From: an uncultured Oscillospiraceae bacterium
GTDB taxonomy: Bacteria > Bacillota > Clostridia > UBA1381
Assembly (NCBI GenBank): GCA_946531785.1
Contig: CAMNAT010000066.1
Location: 1-8,573 of the forward strand
DNA length: 8,573 nucleotides
Reading direction: 5' to 3'
Below, piece after piece: positions 1 to 6,357 of this stretch (positions are counted from its first letter, which is position 1; every line of letters begins with the position of its first letter). Made by a program: the position numbers and the translations under genes. The notes beneath the pieces are model-generated. The model was not told the DNA's origin. It saw only the letters and a program-made list of their open reading frames with translations, and ran no database searches.

Positions 1-1
1 C

Positions 2-172
2 ATCGGCTCACCGCAGCATGAGGACTATGATCTTGCCGACTATGTTCTCGGCAGGTTCTCAAAGGACGAGATACCCGTATTTGAGGAAACGATAAAAAAG
101 GCATACAAGGCAGTGCGCGAGATCATAACCAACGGCTATGAAAGCGCAATGAACAAATATAATGCCAAATGA
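2..172 (+). CDS. pth: Peptidyl-tRNA hydrolase, C-terminal fragment
   Basis: The last 56 codons of a gene that begins before the window. Peptidyl-tRNA hydrolase cleaves the ester bond between the peptide and tRNA of prematurely released peptidyl-tRNAs in the cytoplasm, recycling the tRNA. The visible part starts IGSPQHEDYDLADYVLG and continues RFSKDE. The D-Y-D-L-A-D-Y-V-L-G segment followed by F-S-K is the typical C-terminal signature of bacterial Pth, and the rest is the expected C-terminal helix ending in a lysine-rich tail. The catalytic His and Asp are in the missing N-terminal part, so activity cannot be judged. The gene stops with TGA only 4 bases before a strong terminator, so it ends its transcription unit. 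The family call rests on recognition of this short conserved segment. Confidence 0.85.
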   Translation: MGSPQHEDYDLADYVLGRFSKDEIPVFEETIKKAYKAVREIITNGYESAMNKYNAK

Positions 173-176
173 ATAA

Positions 177-218
177 GGGGATGTAAAAAACTCAGTTTTT
201 TACATCCCCATTTGTTTT
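177..218. terminator. Bidirectional intrinsic terminator between pth and the convergent transglycosylase gene
   Basis: A perfect 15-bp stem (GGGGATGTAAAAAAC paired with its complement, arms 177-191 and 195-209) closes a 3-base loop (TCA) and is followed on the plus strand by a T-rich tract, ATTTGTTTT. On the minus strand the stem is followed by TTATTCATTT. It starts 4 bases after the pth stop and ends beside the stop codon of the convergent gene, so one hairpin can terminate both transcripts. Confidence 0.9.
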
Positions 219-1203
219 AGTAATATAATTCGACTGTACATGTCTCCTGATCCCATTCGACCTCTGTGCCCAGTGCCTCGGCAACAAAGCGTATCGGGAC
301 CATTGTGCGGTTATTGATAAGCTCAGCGGGAACATCAAGAACATACGGCTCGCCGTTGATATAGGCATCGTCACGGTCGATATACAGCTCAACCCGGGTA
401 TTGCCCTTCTTGATCGTAGCACATGCCTTGCTGCCGTCCCAGTCAACGCTTGCGCCGAGAGCCTCGCTCACGCCGCGTATCGGAATGAGCGTGCGGTTGT
501 TTACAACAAGAGGATACTGGTTGGAGAATTTTATATATTTCCCGTTCAGGCGCACCTTTGCGCCGTTGTACTCGATCCTGCCCTTGTGGAAATACCTGAG
601 TACATGCTCAATGTATTCCTTGTCGCCGTAGCTGCTGTAGCTCCAGCTTGAAAGATAGCTTTTCGCGTTTTCGCGTTCGTCGAGCCAGTCATCGCCCTTT
701 GCCTTTATTATCATATTCAGCATATATTCTCCAAAATTATATGCCTGCAGCATTTTTGCGTAGTCGTTGTTGTATCTGTAAAGCATTTCCGAAAGCAGCC
801 AAGCCGCATAGGGAACAGCCTTTTTCGGGTCGAGCCTGTCGTCAAGCGTCCAAGCTGTGCCTGTCTGGTCAAGCCCGAAGTTTGAAAATGACTTTTCGTT
901 TGTATATTCGATCTGCATTATACCCTTTGCGGGGCGGTCTGTGCCGTCGGAATATGTGTCGTAGTTCACTCCGCCGGATTCCTGCATACATATGGCGGCA
1001 AGTATGTTCGGGTCAATGCCGAACTGCTGTCCTGCCTCCTTGAAAATGGCGCTGTAGCCTGTGACGTTCTTGCCGAGCGGCTTTGTGCCGATCTCGAACT
1101 GCGTGAGGTCGGTGCCCTTATGGTCGGGAATGACTGAGGCAAATGCAGCTGTTGAGCTGAGCATGACCGAGGCTGCCGCGACTGCGCAAATTATCCGTTT
1201 CAA
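217..1203 (-). CDS. Secreted SLT-type lytic transglycosylase with C-terminal copper amine oxidase N-like domain
   Basis: A 328-residue exported protein. Residues 1-22 form a signal peptide: the KR N-terminus, a hydrophobic core and a probable AFA|S cleavage site. Residues about 48-165 resemble the SLT/GH23 lysozyme-like fold, which cleaves the glycan strand of peptidoglycan. The AICMQESGG stretch holds the likely catalytic Glu75, followed by GIMQIE (94-99) and AYNFG (154-158), the usual downstream motifs. The C-terminal part (about 215-328) has two copies of the NNRT-hyd-hyd-PIR-x-hyd-x-EALG motif (235-256 and 297-318), typical of the copper-amine-oxidase N-terminal-like domain common in clostridial surface proteins, where it probably serves cell-wall or matrix association rather than oxidase chemistry. 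The start is TTG at 1201-1203, preceded by a purine-rich AAGAGATG. The only nearby upstream ATG runs into TAA at once. It could be a spore or wall-remodelling enzyme; the substrate is inferred from family. Confidence 0.85.
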   Translation of the reverse strand: MKRIICAVAAASVMLSSTAAFASVIPDHKGTDLTQFEIGTKPLGKNVTGYSAIFKEAGQQFGIDPNILAAICMQESGGVNYDTYSDGTDRPAKGIMQIEYTNEKSFSNFGLDQTGTAWTLDDRLDPKKAVPYAAWLLSEMLYRYNNDYAKMLQAYNFGEYMLNMIIKAKGDDWLDERENAKSYLSSWSYSSYGDKEYIEHVLRYFHKGRIEYNGAKVRLNGKYIKFSNQYPLVVNNRTLIPIRGVSEALGASVDWDGSKACATIKKGNTRVELYIDRDDAYINGEPYVLDVPAELINNRTMVPIRFVAEALGTEVEWDQETCTVELYY

Positions 1204-1244
1204 TTAAATCATCTCTTTTCTGTTAATATTATCCGATAGGTGAT

Positions 1245-1272
1245 TTGACTTAATAGCTACAATCATTATACC
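1245..1272 (+). promoter_or_regulatory. Possible promoter for the patatin-like gene, overlapping the divergent promoter
   Basis: On the plus strand TTGACT (1245-1250) is followed after 16 bases by TATACC (1267-1272), a weak -10. This -10 shares four bases with the -10 of the minus-strand promoter (1265-1270), so RNA polymerase could occupy only one of them at a time. The predicted transcript would start near 1279 and carry a leader of about 90 bases. Confidence 0.45.
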
Positions 1273-1293
1273 ATAAACAGCCCAGTTAGTCAA
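1265..1293 (-). promoter_or_regulatory. Sigma-A promoter (extended -10) for the lytic transglycosylase gene
   Basis: Read on the minus strand: -35 TTGACT (1293-1288), a spacer of exactly 17 bases, and -10 TATAAT (1270-1265) preceded by TGG, an extended -10. The predicted start near 1258 leaves a leader of about 55 bases before the TTG start codon. No riboswitch-like structure was seen in the leader. Confidence 0.85.
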
Positions 1294-1369
1294 TATGCAT
1301 ATTTCTCCACGCTCCGGCATGGTATATGACGGCTTTTATCTTCAAAAACTAATGCGGGAGATGATCAAT

Positions 1370-2410
1370 ATGAAATACGGTCTGGCGCTCGGCGGCGGAG
1401 GCGCGCGCGGCGCGTTTGAGGTCGGAGTATGGCGCGCGCTGCGCGATTTGGGGAAGGACATATGCGCGATAACCGGCACATCTGTCGGCGCTATCAACGG
1501 TGCGGCATTTGCCGCGGGCGCGGACGCGGAGCGGCTTTGGCTGAATATAAGACCTGAGAATATCATATGCGGTGCCGAGTGCGGCGATCTCCTGTCGCCG
1601 TCGGCGCTTATAGGCTCGTTTGATGAGATTATAAAGGGCGGTTTTGACCCATCGCCGCTGAGGAGCCTGATAACGGAAGCGGTATCCGAGTCTGCGGTGC
1701 GCGGCTCTGCCATGGATTTCGGACTGTGCGCATTCTCGGTAACTGAGAAAAGGTCAGTGGAGCTGTTTATAAATGATATCCCTGACGGCAGCCTTATCGA
1801 CTATATAATGGCGAGCGCGTGCTTTCCTGTCTTTCGCCAGGTGGAGATAGACGGCGAGGCGTTCACAGACGGCGGAGTGCGGAACAACATCCCCGAGAAT
1901 ATGCTCATCCGCCGCGGGATACGGGATATCATTTCCGTTTCGCCGCGAGGGATAGGCGTGGTTAAGGACTGCGGCGGATGCGGAGCGAATATAATACGGA
2001 TAAAAAATACGGAGCCGGAGCCGGGACTGATGGATTTTGAGCCGGAGAAGCTGAGGCGGCTCATTATGCATGGCTATTTTGAGTGTATGCGCGTGTTTGG
2101 CATATGCTCCGGTGATATATATTATGTAAACAAGGAATCATATGGCGCAGCGGTCGGGATCTACGGCAGAGAGCTGGTAAAGGATATGGAGCAGGCGGCA
2201 GAGCTTGTCGGGCTCGAAAGATACAGGGAGTATAGTTTTTCGGAGCTGGTAAAGGGCGTTCTTTCGCATCTTGACCGGCATGAGGGGCTTATGAGTGCGG
2301 TAGGGGAAATTGCGGAACCTCCGCGCCCGAAGCTATATATTGCGGATAAAAACCGGGCTATCGCAAATTCTGTAGCGTATTTCAGGCATCAACAGGATAG
2401 AAATTTGTAA
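1370..2410 (+). CDS. Patatin-like phospholipase (acyl hydrolase)
   Basis: A 346-residue patatin-family protein, a serine acyl hydrolase using a Ser-Asp dyad on lipid or acyl-ester substrates. The start ATG at 1370 (MKYGLALGGGGARG) was chosen because GGGAG at 1356-1360 sits 9 bases upstream and the family fold begins right there. Longer readings from 1295 or 1361 add residues unlike the family. Visible motifs: glycine-rich oxyanion loop GGGGARG (8-14), nucleophile elbow GTSVG with Ser38, and catalytic DGG with Asp167. These are all the residues needed, so it is probably active. Residues about 215-346 form a less conserved C-terminal region with a Cys-rich D-C-G-G-C-G stretch just before it. 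No signal peptide or transmembrane segment is apparent, so it is likely cytoplasmic or peripherally membrane-bound. It is transcribed divergently from the transglycosylase gene. No clear terminator separates it from the next operon, so read-through is possible. The natural substrate cannot be told. Confidence 0.9.
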   Translation: MKYGLALGGGGARGAFEVGVWRALRDLGKDICAITGTSVGAINGAAFAAGADAERLWLNIRPENIICGAECGDLLSPSALIGSFDEIIKGGFDPSPLRSLITEAVSESAVRGSAMDFGLCAFSVTEKRSVELFINDIPDGSLIDYIMASACFPVFRQVEIDGEAFTDGGVRNNIPENMLIRRGIRDIISVSPRGIGVVKDCGGCGANIIRIKNTEPEPGLMDFEPEKLRRLIMHGYFECMRVFGICSGDIYYVNKESYGAAVGIYGRELVKDMEQAAELVGLERYREYSFSELVKGVLSHLDRHEGLMSAVGEIAEPPRPKLYIADKNRAIANSVAYFRHQQDRNL

Positions 2411-2429
2411 AAAGGGGTTGAAATTTGTA
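2400..2429. repeat. 10-bp direct repeat straddling the -35 region of the division operon
   Basis: GAAATTTGTA occurs at 2400-2409 and again at 2420-2429, spaced 20 bases, about two helical turns. The first copy lies over the stop of the patatin-like gene and the second overlaps the -35 box. This could be a pair of regulator sites or a small duplication. Confidence 0.45.
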
Positions 2430-2446
2430 GTAAAAGAATATATAAT
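2418..2446 (+). promoter_or_regulatory. Sigma-A promoter of the hlyD-like/yggS/sepF/ylmH/divIVA operon
   Basis: TTGAAA (2418-2423), a 17-base spacer, and consensus TATAAT (2441-2446). The predicted transcription start is near 2453, about 38 bases before the first start codon. The promoter lies right after the stop of the patatin-like gene, and the five following genes have gaps of at most 20 bases with no internal terminator. Confidence 0.85.
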
Positions 2447-2448
2447 AT

Positions 2449-2468
2449 AATAGTATGATCATATTATT
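2449..2468. promoter_or_regulatory. Palindrome at the predicted transcription start, candidate operator
   Basis: The core TATGATCATA (2454-2463) is a perfect 10-bp palindrome. It is flanked by AATA (2449-2452) and TATT (2465-2468), which extend the symmetry to 20 bp with one mismatched pair. It lies just after the -10 box, where a bound dimeric repressor would block initiation. The cognate regulator is unknown, and AT-rich symmetry by chance remains possible. Confidence 0.4.
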
Positions 2469-2490
2469 GTGTAGTAAAAAGGTACATTAG

Positions 2491-3684
2491 ATGAAAAAGT
2501 TTTTCATAATTGTGATCGCTGTCACCTTGTGTGCTATCATAGGCTACGGTATAGCATATTTTGTTTCGCCGGTGCGTACTGCGGGACTTGAGGAGTTCAC
2601 CTATGAGATAGCAACAAAATGTGACGGTGCATATATAGTGAGGGAAGAGTCGGTATATTATGCCACATCACCCGGTACGGTATATAATATCGCGGATGAG
2701 GGTGAGCGTGTCGCGAACAATACCGCGATAAGCGCAATATACGCCTCGAATATAGATACATCGCATCTCAGTGAGCTGAGGACGCTTGATAAAAGGATAA
2801 AGCTCCTGTCGGGACTTTCCGCAGGGCGCGAGACCTATGAGACCGGCGAGGCGTCGGTCGAGAATGAGATATCCTCACGCATGGGCAGTGTAATTGACGC
2901 GTCAAAGAGCAACAGTGTCGAGACCGTGCGCAGCTACCGCGAGGATATAAACGCGTACCGCAAGGGCTCGGATGAAAATGCCGTGAGCGCCCTGTCGGTG
3001 CTTGAGGCGGAGCGTGGGTTGCTCGAGGCAAAGATAAGCTCAGGCAAGCGGGATATACTCTCAAACAGGTCGGGTATATTCTCGTCATATGTTGACGGGC
3101 TTGAATCCGTGCTTGCACCGGAGAGGATAGCGGACTATAATCCGCAGTATATAAGGTCGCTCACCTTAAACGAGATCAACCGTGATGAGAATGCGGCGGT
3201 AGTTGTGGGCGATCCTGTCTGCAAGGTCATGAATAACCATGAATGGTATGTTCTCGGTGTGGTAAATAAGGATAAGACCTCATTATGCACAGAGGGAACA
3301 CCGGTGACATTGAGGTTCCCGGGAACTGCGGCATCTGATACAAAGGGAACGATCACCTTCGTGTCGCCTGCGGACGAAAACGGCGAAAGCATGTTCCTTG
3401 TCAAGATCCCGACCTATGTTGAGAGCGCGTTTTCATACAGGCAGCTTGATGCGGAGATCATCTTCAAAAGCTATTCCGGATATAAGGTGCCGACCTATGC
3501 TATCCGCACCGATGCGGGTATAAGCAAATATTATGTAAACGGAATGAAGGGCTCGGAATCATATAAGTGCGATGTGGAAGTGGTATACACCGATGCTGAG
3601 CAGGAGTATTCCATAATCCGTTCGGTCGATACCGCGGAGAATAAGCTCGGCTCAATGGACAGAGTGATAGTGGGTGAAAAATAA
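2491..3684 (+). CDS. HlyD-like membrane-anchored adaptor protein
   Basis: A 397-residue protein resembling HlyD/membrane-fusion-type adaptors, and the first gene of the division cluster. ATG at 2491 follows AAAAAGG with an 8-base gap. Residues 4-26 form a single hydrophobic N-terminal helix after MKK, consistent with a membrane anchor and extracytoplasmic remainder. Residues about 45-88 (ending AISAIYASN) look like the first half of a lipoyl-type hairpin domain. About 90-190 is a charged, coiled-coil-prone region, the SGIFSSYVDGLE stretch (194-205) begins the returning half, and about 240-330 resembles the beta-barrel part, including WYVLGVVNK. Family members bridge an inner-membrane transporter to outer components, but no transporter is encoded here. 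Its stop is directly followed by the yggS start (1-base gap), which implies translational coupling. A role in envelope or division processes is inference from neighbourhood only. Confidence 0.75.
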   Translation: MKKFFIIVIAVTLCAIIGYGIAYFVSPVRTAGLEEFTYEIATKCDGAYIVREESVYYATSPGTVYNIADEGERVANNTAISAIYASNIDTSHLSELRTLDKRIKLLSGLSAGRETYETGEASVENEISSRMGSVIDASKSNSVETVRSYREDINAYRKGSDENAVSALSVLEAERGLLEAKISSGKRDILSNRSGIFSSYVDGLESVLAPERIADYNPQYIRSLTLNEINRDENAAVVVGDPVCKVMNNHEWYVLGVVNKDKTSLCTEGTPVTLRFPGTAASDTKGTITFVSPADENGESMFLVKIPTYVESAFSYRQLDAEIIFKSYSGYKVPTYAIRTDAGISKYYVNGMKGSESYKCDVEVVYTDAEQEYSIIRSVDTAENKLGSMDRVIVGEK

Positions 3685-3685
3685 T

Positions 3686-4366
3686 ATGAGTATAAAAGAG
3701 AATCTTGAAAATATCAATGCACGCATAAGGGCGGCGGCAGAGGCTGCCGGAAGAGATCCGGACGAGGTGAAGCTGATCGCCGTTACAAAGACATATCCGG
3801 TGGATATGATGAACGAGGCGATCGCCTGCGGCGTAACGGATGTGGGCGAGAATAAGGCGCAGGAGGTGCGCGATAAGTTCGAGCATGTAGCTCCCGTTCG
3901 CTGGCATCTGATAGGTCATCTGCAGACCAACAAGGTCAAGTATGTGATCGACCGGTGCGCCATGATACACAGTGTCGATTCCATAAGGCTTATGGATGAG
4001 ATAGAGCGGCTTGCCGCGGCGCATGATGTGGATATGGATATACTTATACAGGTGAACATATCCGGCGAGGAATCCAAATCGGGAATTGAGCCGGGTGAGC
4101 TTGACGAGCTTTTAAGTCATGCGGCGGAGCTTACGCATACGCATGTAAAGGGGCTTATGACTATAGCGCCGCTTGATGAAGATGCGGAGCCGCATTTTAA
4201 AAATATGAAAAAGCTGTTTGACGAAACGGCAAAGAAGGAATACAAAAATGCTTCGATGGATGAGCTGTCGATGGGAATGAGCGGCGATTTTGAAGCCGCC
4301 ATCCGCTGCGGCGCGACCATGGTACGCATAGGCAGCGCCATCTTCGGAGCAAGGAACTATAATTAA
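3686..4366 (+). CDS. yggS: YggS/YlmE-family pyridoxal-phosphate homeostasis protein
   Basis: A 226-residue member of the YggS/PLPBP (COG0325) family, single-domain TIM-barrel proteins that bind PLP and keep vitamin B6 and amino/keto acid pools balanced rather than catalysing a known reaction. Start choice: ATG at 3686 has GGTGA (3673-3677) 9 bases upstream and gives the usual family length. A GTG at 3674 inside the preceding gene would add four residues and has a poorer ribosome site. Motifs: AVTKTYP with the PLP-binding Lys35, VGENKAQE, WHLIGHLQTNK, the S-M-G-M-S-G-D phosphate-binding segment, and VRIGSAIFG at the C-terminus. All are intact. In Gram-positive bacteria this gene (ylmE) commonly sits immediately before sepF, as here (15-base gap). 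No predicted signal or membrane segment, so cytoplasmic. Confidence 0.95.
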   Translation: MSIKENLENINARIRAAAEAAGRDPDEVKLIAVTKTYPVDMMNEAIACGVTDVGENKAQEVRDKFEHVAPVRWHLIGHLQTNKVKYVIDRCAMIHSVDSIRLMDEIERLAAAHDVDMDILIQVNISGEESKSGIEPGELDELLSHAAELTHTHVKGLMTIAPLDEDAEPHFKNMKKLFDETAKKEYKNASMDELSMGMSGDFEAAIRCGATMVRIGSAIFGARNYN

Positions 4367-4381
4367 AGGAGATAAAAAACA

Positions 4382-4957
4382 ATGTCATTTTTAGGTAACG
4401 CAAAACGAGCATTCACAGGCCGCGACTATGACGACGATCGTGAATATGATGAGGAGTACGAGGATTACGAGGACGAGTATGAGGACGAGAAGCCCAGAAG
4501 AGGCATCCTGTCTTTGTTCTCCAGAAAGCGTGATGATGATTACGAGGATGAGTATGAGGAAGAGGAGCAGCCGGCAGTGCGCCGCTCGTCGTCATATTCT
4601 TCAAGCTACAGGGATTCAGGCTCAGCTTCATATTCAGGCACATCATCATCCTACAGAAGCAGCTCGCAGCGGCAGCTGAAGTCATCCTTCCAGCCCAGGA
4701 GCAGCGGCACTGAGCTTAGCATACTTTCACCCACTACCTTTGACGACAGCTCGAAGATAGTAAGAGAGGTAAAGGAGAATCATATCACGATATTTGATAT
4801 GTCCGGTGTTGCTGCGGTCGAGGAGGCAAGACGCATCGTTGACTACATAAGCGGTGCCGCAGAGGGGATGGATTGCCAGTTTGCGCGTATCTGCCCGAGT
4901 GTGTTCTGCCTTGCGCCCAAGGGCGTAGTTCTCAACAACAAGAGACCGAGGTATTGA
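4382..4957 (+). CDS. sepF: Cell division protein SepF with duplicated N-terminal acidic/hydrophobic segment
   Basis: A 191-residue SepF (YlmF). SepF polymerises, binds the C-terminal tail of FtsZ and anchors the Z-ring to the membrane through an N-terminal amphipathic helix. ATG at 4382 follows AAAGGAG with a 10-base gap. The conserved globular core spans about residues 110-185, including the ILSPTTFDDSSKIVREVKEN region and ending CPSVFCLAPKGVVL. The N-terminal part is unusual. Residues 1-14 (MSFLGNAKRAFTGR) then an acidic D/E/Y tract (15-36) are followed by a second short hydrophobic-basic segment, GILSLFSRKR (41-50), and a second acidic tract (51-63). A Ser/Tyr-rich linker (about 69-108) precedes the core. 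The peptide DYEDEYE recurs at 28 and 53, with 25 of 27 underlying bases identical, pointing to a duplication. Its stop overlaps the next start by one base (TGATG), so ylmH is probably translationally coupled. Confidence 0.93.
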   Translation: MSFLGNAKRAFTGRDYDDDREYDEEYEDYEDEYEDEKPRRGILSLFSRKRDDDYEDEYEEEEQPAVRRSSSYSSSYRDSGSASYSGTSSSYRSSSQRQLKSSFQPRSSGTELSILSPTTFDDSSKIVREVKENHITIFDMSGVAAVEEARRIVDYISGAAEGMDCQFARICPSVFCLAPKGVVLNNKRPRY

Positions 4958-5709
4958 TGAACGAGGATGAAAAGCTTGTGATCGCGAGGGCGGAGGATCT
5001 GTTTACCCTGTGTGAAAGATATTCTGCCCCGGTGTTTTCCGGCTGTCTTGACGGCGCGGAGCAGGCGGTCATACATGATAATGTCACTTTTCCGTATGGG
5101 TATAATGTCCTGTTCTGGGGCGGCTTTGACGATGCGGAAAAGAAGATAATGGGAGTGTTTCCCGAATGGTCGGAGCCGGATATATCCTCGTTTCCGCTGC
5201 GGTGCTTCAAGGTCGAGGGCGGCTATAGCAGAAAGCTCGATCACCGCGACTATATGGGTACTATCCTGTCGCTGGGTATCTCGCAGGCTCGTCTTGGTGA
5301 TATCGTGGTATATGACGGCTACGCATATGTGTTCGTGCATGAGGATATCGCGGACTATGTAAAGGATAACCTCATAAAGATCGGCAATCAGGGCGTGACC
5401 GTTACAGAGATAGAGGACTACAGCTCCGTCAAGATAGAGCGGCGGTATAAAACGATAGGCACCGTCTGCGCGTCGGAGCGGCTTGATGCGGTCGTGGGAG
5501 CGGCGGCGAATATTTCCCGCGCACAGTCCGCGGCGCTCATCAACGCCGGCAAGGTCAAGGTGAACCACCGCGAGGTGACAAAGACCTCGGAGACCGTGCA
5601 TGAGGGGGATATCCTGTCCATTCGCGGCAGCGGCAGATTTCTTGTATACAGCTTTGACGGCGAAACGAGAAAAAACCGCATGCATATAACATTGAAGCAA
5701 TATATATAA
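4957..5709 (+). CDS. ylmH: YlmH-type S4-domain RNA-binding protein
   Basis: A 250-residue protein of the YlmH family. Start ATG at 4957 overlaps the sepF stop by one base and has GAGG at 4948-4951. An upstream in-frame ATG at 4873 lies deep inside sepF, so this start is preferred. Residues about 1-165 form the family's N-terminal domain (RAEDLF, VLFWGGFDD, DHRDYMGTILSLGI). Residues about 174-233 are an S4 RNA-binding domain: ERLDAVVGAAANISRAQSAA then INAGKVKVNH, and GDILSIRGSGRFLV. In Bacillus subtilis YlmH binds 50S-nascent chain complexes and can act in ribosome-associated quality control, like the related S4 protein RqcP. Older annotation linked it to division because of its position. Here too it lies between sepF and divIVA. 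No signal or membrane segment. Family call is firm; its role in this organism is inferred. Confidence 0.92.
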   Translation: MNEDEKLVIARAEDLFTLCERYSAPVFSGCLDGAEQAVIHDNVTFPYGYNVLFWGGFDDAEKKIMGVFPEWSEPDISSFPLRCFKVEGGYSRKLDHRDYMGTILSLGISQARLGDIVVYDGYAYVFVHEDIADYVKDNLIKIGNQGVTVTEIEDYSSVKIERRYKTIGTVCASERLDAVVGAAANISRAQSAALINAGKVKVNHREVTKTSETVHEGDILSIRGSGRFLVYSFDGETRKNRMHITLKQYI

Positions 5710-5729
5710 ACAAAAGGGGGAAACGGCAC

Positions 5730-6167
5730 ATGCTTACACCTATAGACATTCAGAACAAGGAATTTGAAAAAAAGCTGAAGGGCTATGATTGTGATGCGGT
5801 CGATGACTTTCTGGATATTATCATACAGGACTATGAAGCGCTTTGCAAGGAGAATGCGGCGCTGAAGGAAAAGGTAAATATGCTCAGCGATGCTGTTAAC
5901 CACTACAAGGAGATAGAGGACACCATGCAGCGCTCGCTCGATGTCGCGCGTCAGTCGGCGCAGGATATCAAGGACAACGCCAATATGGAGGCGCAGGCTA
6001 TCGTAAACCGCGCAAAGCTTGACGCGGCAAGGCTCGCGCGCCAGATCGATGAGGAGCATATAAAAAAGCATCAGGAGATGCTGAAGATCAAGCAGGATGT
6101 AGACACCTACAGACTAAGGATCAGAACAGTCTGCGAGAATCTCTTAAAGACCGTAGACGAGCTGTAA
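5730..6167 (+). CDS. divIVA: DivIVA-family septum/pole-associated coiled-coil protein
   Basis: A 145-residue DivIVA. It recognises negatively curved membrane at septa and poles and recruits division-site regulators. ATG at 5730 follows AAAAGGGGG with a roughly 9-base gap. The conserved N-terminal lipid-binding domain is MLTPIDIQNKEFEKKLKGYD followed by VDDFLD. The Leu16-Lys17 pair sits where B. subtilis DivIVA has Phe17-Arg18 at the membrane-inserting loop tip, a conservative change. Residues about 30-70 and 75-140 are heptad-rich coiled coil (ENAALKEKVNMLSDAVNHYK). The protein is slightly shorter than the B. subtilis one, with a short C-terminal tail ending TVDEL. It is the last gene of the operon: 20 bases after ylmH and followed by a terminator. 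A GpsB-like role is an alternative, but the domain layout and position favour DivIVA. Confidence 0.93.
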   Translation: MLTPIDIQNKEFEKKLKGYDCDAVDDFLDIIIQDYEALCKENAALKEKVNMLSDAVNHYKEIEDTMQRSLDVARQSAQDIKDNANMEAQAIVNRAKLDAARLARQIDEEHIKKHQEMLKIKQDVDTYRLRIRTVCENLLKTVDEL

Positions 6168-6184
6168 AAATAGACAAAACCGAA

Positions 6185-6220
6185 ACAGGGCAAATGCAAT
6201 ATGCATATGCCCTGTATTTT
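6185..6220 (+). terminator. Intrinsic terminator of the division operon
   Basis: ACAGGGCA (6185-6192) pairs with TGCCCTGT (6208-6215). Inside, after one A:A mismatch, ATGCA pairs with TGCAT around a 3-base loop. The hairpin is followed by ATTTT. It sits 17 bases after the divIVA stop. Confidence 0.8.
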
Positions 6221-6357
6221 AATGCCTATATTAAGAAGTCATTGCCGGATGAAAACGATATGCTCAGCCTTCTCCCGGGGAGAAGGTGCCGAGCTTACGG
6301 GCGCTATATCACAATTCAAGCTATAGCTTAGACAACTGCCGACATTGTGTGTTTGAA
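6221..6357. other. Non-coding junction with a GC-rich hairpin and an AT palindrome
   Basis: No gene is visible here. CCTTCTCC (6268-6275) and GGAGAAGG (6279-6286) form a perfect 8-bp stem around CGG, and outer GCTC (6262-6265) / GAGC (6291-6294) can extend it past an internal loop. A second palindrome, AAGCTATAGCTT (6318-6329), lies downstream of the minus-strand regulator gene and could weakly terminate it. Base composition shifts to AT-rich just after this stretch, so it may mark the edge of an inserted region. Hairpins of this CCTTCTCC...GGAGAAGG type recur as intergenic repeats in some gut Clostridia (recollection, not verified for this genome). Confidence 0.5.

Noticed and set aside
1295..1369. 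Longer N-terminus for the patatin-like protein starting at the first ATG
   Set aside because: The extra 25 residues are unlike the family, the upstream ATG lies near the promoter, and GGGAG is correctly spaced for ATG 1370.
3674..3685. GTG start for yggS inside the hlyD-like gene
   Set aside because: ATG 3686 has the better ribosome site and gives the usual family start; the GTG start adds only four residues.
5418..6071. A long minus-strand open frame across ylmH and divIVA
   Set aside because: It overlaps two confidently identified genes in antisense, shows no recognisable protein family and has no promoter or ribosome site.
6318..6329. AAGCTATAGCTT palindrome as a recombination or att site
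   Set aside because: No second copy exists in the window; it may be just a weak terminator of the regulator gene.
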